64,000 bases of DNA from Arthrobacter liuii (GCF_014639275.1 NZ_BMFW01000004.1:62001-126000), one strand, 5' to 3'. Positions 39,008-49,461 are shown, counted from the stretch's first letter. A program made the numbers and translations. The notes: generated by a model from the sequence alone, not told the origin.

Positions 39008-41122
39008 GTGGCACAGGACGTGCTTACCGACCTTAGCAAGGTCCGCAACATCGGCATCATGGCCCACATTGATGCCGGCAAGACCACTACAACCGAGCGC
39101 ATCCTGTTCTACACGGGTGTGAACCACAAGATCGGCGAAACGCACGACGGCGCTTCGACCACTGACTGGATGGAGCAGGAGAAGGAACGCGGCATCACCA
39201 TCACGTCGGCCGCCGTGACCTGCTTCTGGGAAAACAACCAGATCAACATCATCGACACCCCCGGCCACGTGGACTTCACCGTGGAGGTTGAGCGCTCCCT
39301 GCGCGTCCTCGACGGCGCAGTTGCCGTCTTCGATGGCAAGGAAGGCGTTGAGCCGCAGTCCGAGACCGTGTGGCGCCAGGCTGACAAGTACAACGTTCCG
39401 CGTATCTGCTTCGTCAACAAGATGGACAAGCTCGGTGCTGACTTCTACTTCACCGTAGACACCATCGTCAGCCGCCTCGGCGCCAAACCGCTGGTCATGC
39501 AGCTGCCCATCGGTGCCGAGAACGACTTCATCGGCGTCGTGGACCTGCTCTACATGCGTGCCCTGGTGTGGCCCGGCGATGCCAAGGGTGACGTCACCAT
39601 GGGTGCCAAGTACGAGATCCGCGAGATCCCGGCCGACCTCCAGGAAAAGGCTGAGGAGTACCGCGCGAACCTCGTTGAGACCGTCGCTGAGTCCTCCGAG
39701 GAACTCATGGAGAAGTACCTTGAGGGCGAAGAGATCTCGATCGACGAGCTCAAGGCCGGCATCCGCAAGATGACCATCAACTCCGAGCTGTACCCGATCT
39801 TCTGCGGTTCCGCGTTCAAGAACCGCGGCGTTCAGCCCATGCTCGACGCAGTTGTGGACTACCTGCCGAACCCGCTCGACGTTCCCCCGATGGTCGGCCA
39901 CGATCCCCGCGACGAAGAGAAGGAACTGACCCGCAAGCCTTCCGCTGAGGAGCCGTTCTCGGCCCTGGCGTTCAAGATTGCTGCGCACCCCTTCTTCGGC
40001 CAGCTCACCTTCATCCGCGTGTACTCCGGTCACGTGGAAGCAGGCGCTCAGGTGGTCAACTCCACCAAGGGCAAGAAGGAGCGCATCGGCAAGCTCTTCC
40101 AGATGCACGCCAACAAGGAAATGCCCGTCGAGGGCGCTACCGCCGGCCACATCTACGCAGCCATCGGTCTGAAGGACACCACCACGGGCGACACCCTGTG
40201 CGACTCCGCAAACCAGATCGTGCTCGAATCCATGAGCTTCCCGGAGCCCGTGATCTCGGTCGCCATCGAGCCCAACACCAAGGGTGACCAGGAGAAGCTC
40301 TCCACGGCCATCCAGAAGCTCTCCGCTGAGGACCCCACCTTCCAGGTGTCCCTCAACGAAGACACCGGCCAGACCATCATCGCCGGCATGGGCGAACTCC
40401 ACCTGGACATCCTGGTGGACCGCATGCGCCGGGAATTCAAGGTCGAGGCAAACGTGGGCAAGCCCCAGGTTGCCTACCGCGAAACCATCAAGCGCGCCGT
40501 CGAACGCCACGACTACACGCACAAGAAGCAGACCGGTGGTTCGGGCCAGTTCGCAAAGATCCAGATCGCCATCGAGCCGCTGGATACTGCCGAGGGCGAG
40601 CTGTACGAGTTCGAGAACAAGGTCACCGGTGGCCGCGTTCCCCGCGAGTACATCCCGTCTGTTGACGCGGGCATCCAGGATGCATTGAACGACGGCGTCC
40701 TGGCCGGCTACCCGGTTGTCGGCATCAAGGCCACGCTGATCGACGGCGCGTACCACGATGTTGACTCTTCGGAAATGGCGTTCAAGATCGCCGGCCGCAT
40801 GGCTTTCAAGGAAGCTGCACGCAAGGCGAACCCGGTTCTGCTCGAACCGCTGATGGATGTCGAGGTCCGCACCCCTGAGGAATACATGGGTGAAGTTATC
40901 GGTGACCTCAACTCCCGCCGTGGCCAGATGCAGTCCATGGAAGATGCACAGGGCGTCAAGGTCATCCGCGCGCACGTTCCGCTGTCCGGCATGTTCGGCT
41001 ACATCGGTGACCTGCGCTCCAAGACCCAGGGCCGTGCTGTGTACTCAATGACGTTCAACAGCTACGCCGAGGTCCCGAAGGCAGTTGCCGACGAGATCAT
41101 CCAGAAGACCCGCGGCGAATAG
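39008..41122 (+). CDS. fusA: Elongation factor G
   Basis: A 704-aa translocase GTPase beginning at GTG 39008 behind AAAAGGAGA. The P-loop is '[15 protein letters not shown]', switch II is 'DTPGHVDFT', and the G4 motif is 'VNKMDKLG'. Domain IV contains '[31 protein letters not shown]'. It moves tRNA and mRNA after peptide-bond formation and helps recycle ribosomes. It lies between rpsG and tuf, as in most bacteria. Confidence 0.98.
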   Translation: MAQDVLTDLSKVRNIGIMAHIDAGKTTTTERILFYTGVNHKIGETHDGASTTDWMEQEKERGITITSAAVTCFWENNQINIIDTPGHVDFTVEVERSLRVLDGAVAVFDGKEGVEPQSETVWRQADKYNVPRICFVNKMDKLGADFYFTVDTIVSRLGAKPLVMQLPIGAENDFIGVVDLLYMRALVWPGDAKGDVTMGAKYEIREIPADLQEKAEEYRANLVETVAESSEELMEKYLEGEEISIDELKAGIRKMTINSELYPIFCGSAFKNRGVQPMLDAVVDYLPNPLDVPPMVGHDPRDEEKELTRKPSAEEPFSALAFKIAAHPFFGQLTFIRVYSGHVEAGAQVVNSTKGKKERIGKLFQMHANKEMPVEGATAGHIYAAIGLKDTTTGDTLCDSANQIVLESMSFPEPVISVAIEPNTKGDQEKLSTAIQKLSAEDPTFQVSLNEDTGQTIIAGMGELHLDILVDRMRREFKVEANVGKPQVAYRETIKRAVERHDYTHKKQTGGSGQFAKIQIAIEPLDTAEGELYEFENKVTGGRVPREYIPSVDAGIQDALNDGVLAGYPVVGIKATLIDGAYHDVDSSEMAFKIAGRMAFKEAARKANPVLLEPLMDVEVRTPEEYMGEVIGDLNSRRGQMQSMEDAQGVKVIRAHVPLSGMFGYIGDLRSKTQGRAVYSMTFNSYAEVPKAVADEIIQKTRGE

Positions 41123-41272
41123 TCCCCGGACTTCTCAAAGCAACAAACTCGGATGCGCTTGCCGGCAACGGAAAGCACAGCCGGTGCAGGTGGCCGGGCA
41201 CGGCCCACGCCGATTTTCGGCCATCTGCACGAACAGGATCCTGGGACTAGTATTAGTTCCTGAATCTGCAAT

Positions 41273-41302
41273 TTCACCAATCCAAAGCCCCCCAAGTAGA
41301 CT
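41273..41302 (+). promoter_or_regulatory. Candidate tuf promoter
   Basis: TTCACC (41273-41278) and TAGACT (41297-41302) are separated by 18 bp, about 70 bp upstream of tuf. A separate tuf promoter within the str operon is known in several actinobacteria. Assigned by eye. Confidence 0.4.
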
Positions 41303-41371
41303 TACCTGAGTTTCTGCCGCGACAAGTGCGGCAGGAGGGTATGTCATTTGAAAACGTTCTAGGAGGAACCT

Positions 41372-42562
41372 GTGGCAAAGGCAAAGTTCGAGCGGACTAA
41401 GCCGCACGTCAACATCGGCACCATTGGTCACGTTGACCATGGTAAGACGACGCTGACGGCCGCCATTTCCAAGGTGCTGTACGACAAGTACCCGACTCTC
41501 AACGAGAAGCGCGACTTCGCGTCGATCGACTCTGCACCCGAAGAGCGTCAGCGCGGTATTACCATCAACATCTCCCACGTGGAGTACCAGACCGAGAAGC
41601 GTCACTACGCACACGTTGACGCCCCCGGCCACGCTGACTACATCAAGAACATGATCACAGGTGCTGCCCAGATGGACGGCGCAATCCTCGTGGTTGCCGC
41701 TACCGACGGCCCGATGGCTCAGACCCGCGAGCACGTTCTGCTCGCCCGCCAGGTTGGCGTTCCCTACCTGCTGGTTGCGCTGAACAAGGCTGACATGGTC
41801 GACGATGAGGAACTCCTCGACCTCGTCGAAATGGAAGTTCGTGAGCTCCTGAGCTCGCAGGGCTTCGACGGCGACAACGCTCCGGTTGTCCGCGTTTCCG
41901 GCCTGAAGGCCCTGGAAGGCGACCCGGAGTGGGTCAAGTCCGTTGAGGACCTGATGGCTGCTGTCGACGAGTCCGTTCCGGACCCCGTACGTGACCGCGA
42001 CAAGCCGTTCCTGATGCCGATCGAGGACGTCTTCACCATCACCGGCCGTGGCACCGTTGTTACGGGCCGCGCCGAGCGTGGAACCCTCGCCATCAACTCC
42101 GAGGTCGAGATCGTCGGCATCCGCCCGGTCCAGAAGACCACGGTTACCGGTATCGAGATGTTCCACAAGCAGCTCGACGAAGCATGGGCCGGCGAGAACT
42201 GTGGCCTCCTGCTCCGCGGTCTGAAGCGCGACGATGTCGAGCGTGGCCAGGTTGTCGTCAAGCCGGGTTCCATCACCCCGCACACCGACTTCGAAGCCAA
42301 CGTCTACATCCTCTCCAAGGACGAAGGCGGACGTCACAACCCGTTCTACTCCAACTACCGCCCGCAGTTCTACTTCCGCACCACTGACGTAACCGGCGTT
42401 ATCACCCTGCCCGAGGGCACGGAAATGGTTATGCCTGGCGACAACACTGAGATGACCGTTGCGCTCATCCAGCCCATCGCTATGGAAGAGGGCCTCGGCT
42501 TCGCAATCCGCGAAGGCGGCCGCACCGTTGGTTCGGGACGCGTTACCAAGATCATCAAGTAG
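41372..42562 (+). CDS. tuf: Elongation factor Tu
   Basis: A 396-aa GTPase that delivers aminoacyl-tRNA. GTG 41372 is preceded by AGGAGGAACCT. The P-loop is '[11 protein letters not shown]', switch II is '[13 protein letters not shown]' and G4 is 'LNKADMVDD'. Domains 2 and 3 follow with '[13 protein letters not shown]' and '[15 protein letters not shown]'. Length and motifs are canonical. A strong terminator follows 19 bases after the stop. Confidence 0.98.
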   Translation: MAKAKFERTKPHVNIGTIGHVDHGKTTLTAAISKVLYDKYPTLNEKRDFASIDSAPEERQRGITINISHVEYQTEKRHYAHVDAPGHADYIKNMITGAAQMDGAILVVAATDGPMAQTREHVLLARQVGVPYLLVALNKADMVDDEELLDLVEMEVRELLSSQGFDGDNAPVVRVSGLKALEGDPEWVKSVEDLMAAVDESVPDPVRDRDKPFLMPIEDVFTITGRGTVVTGRAERGTLAINSEVEIVGIRPVQKTTVTGIEMFHKQLDEAWAGENCGLLLRGLKRDDVERGQVVVKPGSITPHTDFEANVYILSKDEGGRHNPFYSNYRPQFYFRTTDVTGVITLPEGTEMVMPGDNTEMTVALIQPIAMEEGLGFAIREGGRTVGSGRVTKIIK

Positions 42563-42581
42563 TACTTGCTGAGCTTTTAGG

Positions 42582-42619
42582 ACGGCCCCGCTGCTTCAGG
42601 CAGCGGGGCCGTTCTTTTG
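42582..42619 (+). terminator. Intrinsic terminator after tuf
   Basis: Perfect 13-bp stem ACGGCCCCGCTGC (42582-42594) / GCAGCGGGGCCGT (42600-42612), five-base loop, then TCTTTTG. A textbook intrinsic terminator closing the str operon. Confidence 0.93.
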
Positions 42620-42664
42620 TTAAAGGGCCCCCTGATACTGTTGCAGCACTGAAAGGAGATCATC

Positions 42665-42790
42665 ATGGGATGGCTTATCTTCCTGATCATCGCGGTTGCC
42701 GTTGTGGCCGGTGTGTTCTGGGTCAAAAGGAATTTCCGGCACGAGATCGACCGGGCCAAGCGCATCAACAGGGCAAACAAGAACCAGTAG
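42665..42790 (+). CDS. 41-aa single-span membrane peptide
   Basis: ATG 42665 is preceded by an excellent AAAGGAG seven bases upstream and the frame ends at TAG 42788-42790. The peptide begins MGWLIFLIIAVAVVAGVFW, one membrane helix, followed by the strongly basic, Asn-rich tail 'VKRNFRHEIDRAKRINRANK'. The charge distribution places the C terminus in the cytoplasm. It lies between the tuf terminator and mntH. The strong ribosome binding site supports translation. The function is unknown. Confidence 0.75.
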   Translation: MGWLIFLIIAVAVVAGVFWVKRNFRHEIDRAKRINRANKNQ

Positions 42791-42824
42791 CGTCCCGGAC
42801 CTGCTGGCATGCCTTAAAAGTATT

Positions 42825-42853
42825 TTTCGGTCTGCCTAAATTCGCGGTATCCT
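42825..42853 (+). promoter_or_regulatory. Candidate mntH promoter with overlapping operator
   Basis: TTTCGG TCTG CCTAAA (42825-42840) is an imperfect dyad (TTTnGG-N4-CCnAAA). It occupies the -35/spacer zone of a promoter whose -10 would be TATCCT (42848-42853). Its position before an Nramp gene fits a DtxR/MntR-family or related metal-responsive repressor site. The regulator identity is inferred only from the target. TCGTTG/CAACGA further down could form a small leader hairpin. Confidence 0.4.
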
Positions 42854-42888
42854 CGTTGTATTGATGCCCGCAACGACGAGGACATGCC

Positions 42889-44139
42889 ATGGCTGCTTCA
42901 ACACTGGCAGCGGAATCCGCTCCTACCAAGGGCTGGTCACGCCTGCTCCTGCTCGGGCCCGCCTTTGTCGCCGCAATCGCCTACGTCGACCCGGGAAACG
43001 TCGCCGCGAACCTGACCGCCGGGGCCAATTTCGGATACCTGCTGGTGTGGGTTCTCGTTGCTGCCAATGCCATGGCCGTGCTGATCCAGTACCAGTCCGC
43101 CAAGCTTGGACTTGCCACCGGGATGAGCCTGCCGGAGATACTCGGCAAACGCCTGGGCCCCCGCCGACGCCGCGCGTACTGGGTCCAGGCCGAAATCGTT
43201 GCCGGAGCCACGGACATGGCCGAAGTGATCGGCGGTGCAGTTGCGCTCAACCTGTTGTTCGGCCTGCCGCTGCTCACGGGCGGAGTCATCATTGGCCTGG
43301 CCTCCATGCTCCTGTTGGCGCTGCAGTCGCACCGCAGCCAAAAGTCTTTCGAACTCGCAATCCTGACCCTGCTGGGCGTCATCGCCGTAGGGTTCGTCTC
43401 CGGCCTTTTCGTCAGTCCGCCGGACGCAGGCGGCGCCCTCGCCGGACTTGTGCCCCGGTTCGAGGGAACCGATACCGTCCTGCTCGCGGCCGGCATGCTC
43501 GGCGCCACCGTCATGCCGCACGCCATCTACTTGCACTCGGCTCTTGCCCGGGACCGCCACGGCTTCTCGGAGGACCCGGCGGTCAGAACGCGGCTGATCC
43601 GGGCTACCCGCGTGGATGTCGCCGGAGCCTTGTTGCTCGCCGGGATAGTCAATATCGCCATGCTGTTGTTGGCAGCCTCAAGCCTTCGCGGCGTGGAGGG
43701 GACTGACACCATCGCCGGGGCGCACGCGGCCGTGACATCGGCACTGGGGCCAATTGTCGGCGTCGTATTTGCTGTAGGCCTCCTGGCCTCGGGACTGGCG
43801 TCCACGTCGGTGGGCTGCTATGCCGGGGCCACCGTCATGGGCGGGCTGCTGAAGGTTCGGATTCCGCTGCTGGTCCGCCGGACTGTCACCCTGGTCCCGG
43901 CGCTGGTGGTCCTGGGTGCCGGCATAGAACCTACGCTGGCGCTGGTCCTCAGCCAGGTCCTCCTGAGTTTTGGTATTCCGTTCGCGCTGATTCCGTTGAT
44001 CCGGCTGACCGGCAGCCGCAAGGTGATGGGCATCCACGCCGACTCAAAACCGCTGCGGATCGCCGGATGGACCAGCGCCACGCTCATAGTCGGCCTGAAC
44101 TGCGTCTTGATCTTCCTGACATTGGCGGGACATGGCTGA
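42889..44139 (+). CDS. mntH: Nramp-family divalent metal (Mn2+) transporter
   Basis: A 416-aa transporter with about 11 hydrophobic segments. The metal-site motif of helix 1 is 'AYVDPGNVAANL' (D34, N37), and the helix 6 motif is 'GATVMPHAIYLHSALARDR', both diagnostic of Nramp. These proteins import Mn2+ (and Fe2+) with protons. The length is as usual. The 'EIVAGATDMAEVIGGAVALN' segment is also typical. It lies between tuf and a convergent glycosidase, interrupting the tuf-S10 neighbourhood. A palindromic site upstream may respond to metal. Confidence 0.93.
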   Translation: MAASTLAAESAPTKGWSRLLLLGPAFVAAIAYVDPGNVAANLTAGANFGYLLVWVLVAANAMAVLIQYQSAKLGLATGMSLPEILGKRLGPRRRRAYWVQAEIVAGATDMAEVIGGAVALNLLFGLPLLTGGVIIGLASMLLLALQSHRSQKSFELAILTLLGVIAVGFVSGLFVSPPDAGGALAGLVPRFEGTDTVLLAAGMLGATVMPHAIYLHSALARDRHGFSEDPAVRTRLIRATRVDVAGALLLAGIVNIAMLLLAASSLRGVEGTDTIAGAHAAVTSALGPIVGVVFAVGLLASGLASTSVGCYAGATVMGGLLKVRIPLLVRRTVTLVPALVVLGAGIEPTLALVLSQVLLSFGIPFALIPLIRLTGSRKVMGIHADSKPLRIAGWTSATLIVGLNCVLIFLTLAGHG

Positions 44140-44157
44140 GTGGCTGGCTAAGCGCCG

Positions 44158-45594
44158 TCAGTATTCCATGCCGGCGCGTGCCCGGGAGAGCGCCTGATAC
44201 CAGTAGAAGGACCGCTTGGGGGTGCGCTCCAGCGAATCGAAGTCCACGTGCACCAGGCCGAAACGCTGTGAGTAGCCGGCTGCCCACTCGAAGTTATCCA
44301 TCAGCGTCCACACGTAGTAGCCGCGCAGGTCCACGCCCTCCGCCAGTCCGCCGGGAGCGGTGGCCTCAAGCGCAGCCCCCAGATGCGCGGCAAGGTACTC
44401 CACCCGGTCCGCGTCTTCAAGTGTCTCCGAGACCCGGTCGGGTTCGGGGAAGCTCGCCCCACCCTCGGTGATGTACACCGGCGGCAGGGCCTGCCCGTAC
44501 CGGTCGCGCATTTCCTGCAGCAGGACGCCCAGGTGTTCCGGCGCCACCGGCCACCCAAATCCAGTGCTGCCGTACTCCGGGTAGCCCACCTCGTGGAAGG
44601 GCAGCTTGGCGAGTTCCTGGTGCGTGTCGGCCGGCAGGGGGGTGATGCCCGGCCCCAGTGCCACCTTGACCGGGAAGTAGTAATTCAGCCCGTAGAAATC
44701 CAGGGGCTGGTGAATTGTCTTGAGGTCCGCGTCGGAGATCCTGCCGATGGAGCGCAGCCAGGGCTTGGCGTACAGCGGCAGCGAGGGGTACCGGCCCAGC
44801 AGGACGGGGTCTGCATAGAGCCGGTTCATCAGCAGATCGTACAGGTGGGCGACGAGCCGGTCCCCGAACTTGCGGGTAGCCGGCCTGACGGGGGAGTGCA
44901 GGTTGGTCAGGCCGATGCCGCCCGATACCCCGGCGGCCCGCAGCGCCTGCACGCCGAGCCCGTGCGCCAGGAGCTGGTTGTGGATGGCGGGAAGGGCCTC
45001 GAACATCAATCGGCGGCCCGGGGCGTGCACGCCCAGGGCATAGCCGTTCAGCGTGACTGATACAGGTTCGTTGAGGGTGACCCATTGCGCCACCCGGTCC
45101 CCGAACCGCTCACCGGCAGCACGCGCGTACTCACCAAACCGCTCAGCTGTGTCCCGGTTCAGCCAGCCGCCGCGGTGTTCCAGGGGCAAAGGCGTGTCCC
45201 AGTGGTAAAGGGTGGCCATGGGCGAAATGCCGGCATCAAGGAGTTGATCGATCAGGCGGTCGTAAAAGTCCAGGCCTTGGGCATTGAACCCGCGTTGGCC
45301 GTCAGGCTGGATGCGCGGCCAGGACAGCGAGAACCGGTAGGAGTCCACGCCCAATTCCCTGAGGAGTGCCACGTCCTCCGGGGACCTGTTGTAGTGGTCG
45401 CACGCGACCGCGGGGGAGTGGCCATCCTGGATGGTACCGGGCTTCTCCACGAAGGCATCCCATCCCGACGGCCCGCGGCCCCCGGCCCTCAGTGCGCCTT
45501 CGATCTGGAACGCCGCAGCCGCGACGCCAAGGGTAAACGACGGCGGCACGCGTCCGGCCAGTTCGGTCACCGATTCGGTGTCTTCCAGGGTCAT
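44158..45594 (-). CDS. GH1 beta-glucosidase
   Basis: A 478-aa glycoside hydrolase of family 1, using ATG 45594 (MTLEDTESV), where 'ATAGGGGC' lies upstream; a longer in-frame start exists but is not family-like. Acid/base E176 lies in 'WVTLNEPVSV' and nucleophile E377 in 'VYITEGGASF'. 'FTLGVAAAAFQIEGA' and 'SWPRIQPDG' near the N terminus and 'YYVWTLMDNFEWAAGYSQRFGLV' near the C terminus are typical. No signal peptide is seen, so it acts on imported disaccharides such as cellobiose. It is transcribed convergently to mntH (18-bp gap), with no sugar transporter beside it. Confidence 0.93.
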   Translation of the reverse strand: MTLEDTESVTELAGRVPPSFTLGVAAAAFQIEGALRAGGRGPSGWDAFVEKPGTIQDGHSPAVACDHYNRSPEDVALLRELGVDSYRFSLSWPRIQPDGQRGFNAQGLDFYDRLIDQLLDAGISPMATLYHWDTPLPLEHRGGWLNRDTAERFGEYARAAGERFGDRVAQWVTLNEPVSVTLNGYALGVHAPGRRLMFEALPAIHNQLLAHGLGVQALRAAGVSGGIGLTNLHSPVRPATRKFGDRLVAHLYDLLMNRLYADPVLLGRYPSLPLYAKPWLRSIGRISDADLKTIHQPLDFYGLNYYFPVKVALGPGITPLPADTHQELAKLPFHEVGYPEYGSTGFGWPVAPEHLGVLLQEMRDRYGQALPPVYITEGGASFPEPDRVSETLEDADRVEYLAAHLGAALEATAPGGLAEGVDLRGYYVWTLMDNFEWAAGYSQRFGLVHVDFDSLERTPKRSFYWYQALSRARAGMEY

Positions 45595-45990
45595 GCCCCT
45601 ATCATCCGGCCGGTTCCGGTCCACGGCAATGGCTCTGCTGGGCGACAATCAGGAGCCGATTCGCATCTGCTGTGGTTTTCCGGCATACTAGGTGAGTTGT
45701 TCAAGCGCTTCTTCGCGTCCCGATCCGGATAATGCCGGGTGCAGGGTCCAAGCTGAAGACCAAACATAACCCACCCCCAAGGAACTGCGGATCTACATGT
45801 GCGCCTAGTGCGACACGCCCGACCGCGGGGGTCGGTTACGCCGGCAAGGTGAGGAACCCGGATTCATCCGGATTCAGCTTGTGCGGCGGATGGTGGTTAC
45901 GACCTCAAATGCTTCGGCAGCCATACAACGTGTAAGTGAACAGGGCAGCCCTAAACCGGGGAAGCACAGACTGAAAGAGAGTCAGGCGAC
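45595..45990. other. GH1-rpsJ divergent region with S10 leader
   Basis: A 396-base stretch with no credible gene. It should hold the leftward GH1 promoter and the rightward S10 operon promoter. The rpsJ-proximal part contains a hairpin CCGACC / GGTCGG (about 45818-45836) preceded by 'GTGCGACACGC'. My impression is that this segment is conserved upstream of rpsJ in other actinobacteria, but I could not check it. An open frame at 45732-45935 lacks a ribosome binding site and any protein-like pattern. Confidence 0.5.
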
Positions 45991-46299
45991 ATGGCGGGAC
46001 AAAAAATCCGCATCCGGCTGAAGTCATACGACCACGAGGTCATTGACGTTTCAGCACGGAAGATCGTTGAGACGGTCACGCGCGCAGGCGCAACGGTAGT
46101 TGGCCCCGTGCCGCTGCCCACGGAGAAGAACGTGTACTGCGTGATCCGCTCTCCGCACAAGTACAAGGACAGCCGCGAGCACTTCGAAATGCGCACGCAC
46201 AAGCGTCTTATCGACATCATCGATCCCACGCCGAAGGCTGTTGACTCGCTCATGCGTCTCGACCTGCCGGCTGACGTGAACATCGAAATCAAGCTGTAG
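45991..46299 (+). CDS. rpsJ: 30S ribosomal protein S10
   Basis: A 102-aa protein, first gene of the S10 operon, reading '[29 protein letters not shown]' and '[35 protein letters not shown]'. It is part of the 30S head and also acts as NusE in antitermination complexes. It is separated from rplC by 17 bases. Confidence 0.98.
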
Positions 46300-46316
46300 G
46301 GAGGTGCTGAGAGACT

Positions 46317-46967
46317 ATGACCGCAACCCGTAACGTAAAGGGCCTGCTGGGCACGAAGCTCGGCATGACCCAGGTCTGGGACGAGAACAACAAGCTCATC
46401 CCCGTCACTGTGGTCCAGGCAGACTCGAACGTCATCACCCAGCTGCGCAACGCAGAAGTTGATGGCTACGTCGCCGTTCAGATCGGCTACGGCCAGATCG
46501 ATCCCCGCAAAGTCACCAAGCCGCTGGCTGGTCACTTTGAAAAGGCAGGCGTCACGCCTCGCCGCCACGTCGTCGAACTCCGTACCGCAGATGCTGCCGA
46601 GTACGAGCTGGGCCAGGAGCTCTCCGTAGAGCTCTTCGAAGCCGGCCAGAAGATCGACGTCATCGGCACCACCAAGGGTAAGGGCTTCGCCGGTGTTATG
46701 AAGCGTCACGGCTTCCACGGCGTTGGAGCTTCCCACGGTGCCCACAAGAACCACCGTAAGCCCGGTTCAATCGGTGGCGCATCCACCCCGAGCCGCGTCT
46801 TCAAGGGCATGAAAATGGCCGGCCGCATGGGCGCCGTGCGTCACACCACGCTGAACCTCACGGTTCACGCGGTTGACGCCGAGAAGTCGCTGCTCCTGAT
46901 CAAGGGTGCCGTTCCCGGTGCCCGCGGCCAGGTCGTCTTCGTACGTACCGCCGTGAAGGGAGCCTAG
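46317..46967 (+). CDS. rplC: 50S ribosomal protein L3
   Basis: A 216-aa protein. '[30 protein letters not shown]' is the N-terminal barrel, and '[19 protein letters not shown]' with '[15 protein letters not shown]' is the loop that reaches the peptidyl transferase centre. It starts 17 bases after rpsJ, and rplD starts four bases after its stop. Confidence 0.98.
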   Translation: MTATRNVKGLLGTKLGMTQVWDENNKLIPVTVVQADSNVITQLRNAEVDGYVAVQIGYGQIDPRKVTKPLAGHFEKAGVTPRRHVVELRTADAAEYELGQELSVELFEAGQKIDVIGTTKGKGFAGVMKRHGFHGVGASHGAHKNHRKPGSIGGASTPSRVFKGMKMAGRMGAVRHTTLNLTVHAVDAEKSLLLIKGAVPGARGQVVFVRTAVKGA

Positions 46968-46971
46968 TTCA

Positions 46972-47592
46972 ATGGCTAACACTGTCCAGGTTGACCTGCC
47001 TGCAGAGATCTTCGACGTTCAGACCAACGTGCCCCTGCTGCACCAGGTCGTCGTTGCCCAGCTCGCTGCTGCCCGCCAGGGAACCCACAAGACCAAGACC
47101 CGCGCTGAAGTTTCCGGTGCAGGACGCAAGCCGTTCAAGCAGAAGGGCACCGGCCGCGCCCGTCAGGGTTCCATCCGTGCTCCCCACATGACCGGCGGTG
47201 GCGTTGTCCACGGTCCCACCCCGCGTGACTACAGCCAGCGCACCCCCAAGAAGATGATTGCTGCTGCACTGCGCGGCGCACTCTCTGACCGGGCCCGCAA
47301 CGGTCGCATCCACGTTGTCGCAGAACTGGTTGAAGGCGCCAAGCCCTCCGCCAAGACCGCCCTGGCAACGCTCCGCGGTGTGTCCGACCGCAAGAACCTG
47401 CTGGTCGTCATCGAGCGCGATAACGACGTTGCTGCACTGTCCGTGCGCAACCTCGCCGGCATTCACGTTCTGTACGCAGACCAGCTGAACACCTACGACG
47501 TTCTCGTCTCAGATGACGTTGTCTTCACCAAGGCTGCTTACGACGCATTCGTTGCCGCTAAGGCAGCTAAGAACGAGGAGGATGCCAAGTGA
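46972..47592 (+). CDS. rplD: 50S ribosomal protein L4
   Basis: A 206-aa protein with the exit-tunnel loop '[29 protein letters not shown]' and the globular C-terminal part '[19 protein letters not shown]'. In E. coli L4 represses its own S10 operon; here no equivalent leader could be proved. It overlaps rplW by four bases (GTGA). Confidence 0.98.
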   Translation: MANTVQVDLPAEIFDVQTNVPLLHQVVVAQLAAARQGTHKTKTRAEVSGAGRKPFKQKGTGRARQGSIRAPHMTGGGVVHGPTPRDYSQRTPKKMIAAALRGALSDRARNGRIHVVAELVEGAKPSAKTALATLRGVSDRKNLLVVIERDNDVAALSVRNLAGIHVLYADQLNTYDVLVSDDVVFTKAAYDAFVAAKAAKNEEDAK

Positions 47593-47894
47593 GTGCAGCC
47601 ACCATCAAGGATCCCCGCGACGTCGTGCTTGCACCCGTCGTGTCGGAAAAGAGCTACGGGCTGATCGACGAGGGCAAGTACACCTTCCTGGTGGACCCCC
47701 GTTCGAACAAGACCGAGATCAAGCTGGCCGTGGAGAAGATCTTCTCCGTCAAGGTCGAATCGATCAACACCATCAACCGTGCCGGTAAGCGCAAGCGCAC
47801 CAAATTCGGATGGGGTACCCGCAAGAACACCAAGCGTGCGATTGTCACCCTCAAAGAAGGCACCATCGACATCTTCGGCGGTCCGCTCGCGTAG
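47589..47894 (+). CDS. rplW: 50S ribosomal protein L23
   Basis: A 101-aa protein from GTG 47589, overlapping the rplD stop. '[30 protein letters not shown]' and '[18 protein letters not shown]' match L23, which lies at the tunnel exit and docks SRP and trigger factor. The length is typical. Confidence 0.98.
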   Translation: MSAATIKDPRDVVLAPVVSEKSYGLIDEGKYTFLVDPRSNKTEIKLAVEKIFSVKVESINTINRAGKRKRTKFGWGTRKNTKRAIVTLKEGTIDIFGGPLA

Positions 47895-47923
47895 CGGAGA
47901 CCACTTTAACGAGGAAATAAATT

Positions 47924-48763
47924 ATGGGAATCCGTAAGTACAAGCCGACTACACCGGGCCGTCGTGGCTCGAGCGTAGCGGACTTTATCGAAATCACGCG
48001 GTCGACGCCGGAAAAGTCGTTGGTACGTCCGCTGCCCAAGAAGGGCGGCCGTAACAACACCGGTAAGATCACCACCCGCCACAAGGGTGGTGGACACAAG
48101 CGCCAGTACCGTCTGATCGACTTCCGTCGCCACGACAAGGACGGCGTCAACGCCCGCGTTGCCGAAATCGAGTACGATCCGAACCGCACGGCTCGCATCG
48201 CCCTCCTCCACTACGTTGATGGCACCAAGCGTTACATCATCGCTCCCAACAAGCTCTCCCAGGGTGACGTTGTTGAGGCAGGTGCCGGTGCTGACATCAA
48301 GCCCGGTAACAACCTGCCCCTGCTCAACATCCCGGTGGGTACCGTCATCCACGCAGTGGAACTGCGTCCCGGTGGCGGCGCCAAGATGGGCCGCTCCGCC
48401 GGCGCATCCATCCAGCTTGTTGCCAAGGAAGGCCGCTTCGCCCAGCTGCGCCTGCCTTCCGGTGAAATCCGCAACGTTGACGTGCGCTGCCGCGCGACCG
48501 TCGGCGAGGTGGGCAACGCCGAGCAGTCGAACATCAACTGGGGCAAGGCCGGCCGTATGCGCTGGAAGGGCGTCCGCCCGACCGTCCGTGGTGTCGCCAT
48601 GAACCCGGTTGACCACCCGCACGGTGGTGGTGAGGGTAAGACGTCCGGTGGACGTAACCCCGTCAACCCCAACGGTAAGCGTGAAGGCCGCACCCGCCGC
48701 CCCAACAAAGAGAGCGACAAGCTTATTGTGCGTCGCCGTCGTACTGGCAAGAACAAGCGATAG
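47924..48763 (+). CDS. rplB: 50S ribosomal protein L2
   Basis: A 279-aa protein: '[21 protein letters not shown]', '[20 protein letters not shown]' and near the C terminus '[18 protein letters not shown]', which carries the conserved His near the peptidyl transferase centre. The ribosome binding site is AACGAGGAAAT. It is followed by rpsS after 12 bases. Confidence 0.98.
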   Translation: MGIRKYKPTTPGRRGSSVADFIEITRSTPEKSLVRPLPKKGGRNNTGKITTRHKGGGHKRQYRLIDFRRHDKDGVNARVAEIEYDPNRTARIALLHYVDGTKRYIIAPNKLSQGDVVEAGAGADIKPGNNLPLLNIPVGTVIHAVELRPGGGAKMGRSAGASIQLVAKEGRFAQLRLPSGEIRNVDVRCRATVGEVGNAEQSNINWGKAGRMRWKGVRPTVRGVAMNPVDHPHGGGEGKTSGGRNPVNPNGKREGRTRRPNKESDKLIVRRRRTGKNKR

Positions 48764-48775
48764 GAGCCTGGACAC

Positions 48776-49057
48776 ATGCCACGCAGCCTGAAAAAAGGTC
48801 CTTTCGTTGACCAGCACCTCTTTGTGAAGGTAGCCAGGGAAAACGAAAAGGGCACCAAGAACGTCATCAAGACCTGGTCCCGCCGTTCGATGATCATCCC
48901 CGACATGCTCGGGCACACGATCGCCGTTCACGACGGACGCAAGCACATCCCGGTGTTTGTCACTGAGTCGATGGTCGGGCACAAGCTCGGCGAATTCGCT
49001 CCCACGCGGACATTCCGCGGCCATGTCAAGGACGACCGTAAGGGCAAGCGCCGCTAG
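48776..49057 (+). CDS. rpsS: 30S ribosomal protein S19
   Basis: A 93-aa head protein that forms a heterodimer with S13: '[15 protein letters not shown]', '[31 protein letters not shown]', '[11 protein letters not shown]'. Canonical length; rplV follows after 38 bases. Confidence 0.98.
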   Translation: MPRSLKKGPFVDQHLFVKVARENEKGTKNVIKTWSRRSMIIPDMLGHTIAVHDGRKHIPVFVTESMVGHKLGEFAPTRTFRGHVKDDRKGKRR

Positions 49058-49095
49058 GCGCCTGCGCTTACGTCAAAGACGAGAGAAGGAAAGCA

Positions 49096-49461
49096 ATGGA
49101 AGCCAAGGCAATTGCGCGCCACATCCGCGTAACGCCTATGAAGGCCCGGCGCGTCGTCAACCTTGTTCGTGGTTTGCAAGCGAATGAGGCTCTGGCAATT
49201 CTGAAGTTTGCCCCGCAGGCAGCTTCGGAGCCGGTATTCAAGGTAGTTCAGTCGGCAATCTCCAACGCCCGGGTCCTCGCGGACCGCGACGGCGTGGCGT
49301 TTGACGAAGGCGACCTCATCATCAGCGAAGCGTTTGTTGATGAAGGCCCGACCATGAAGCGGTTCCAGCCGCGTGCCCAGGGTCGTGCATTTCAGATCAA
49401 GAAGCGCACCAGCCACATCACCGTGGTAGTCGCTACCCCGGAGAAAGAGGAGGCTCGCTAA
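49096..49461 (+). CDS. rplV: 50S ribosomal protein L22
   Basis: A 121-aa protein lining the exit tunnel: '[27 protein letters not shown]' and the beta-hairpin '[30 protein letters not shown]', with no macrolide-type insertion. rpsC begins directly after its stop. Confidence 0.98.
   Translation: MEAKAIARHIRVTPMKARRVVNLVRGLQANEALAILKFAPQAASEPVFKVVQSAISNARVLADRDGVAFDEGDLIISEAFVDEGPTMKRFQPRAQGRAFQIKKRTSHITVVVATPEKEEAR

Noticed and set aside
38960-40975. A 671-codon open frame antisense to fusA
   Set aside because: Same shadow effect; the fusA frame has all GTPase motifs and a ribosome binding site, while the antisense frame has none.
45732-45935. 67-codon open frame upstream of rpsJ
   Set aside because: No ribosome binding site, irregular composition, and it spans a likely RNA leader hairpin.
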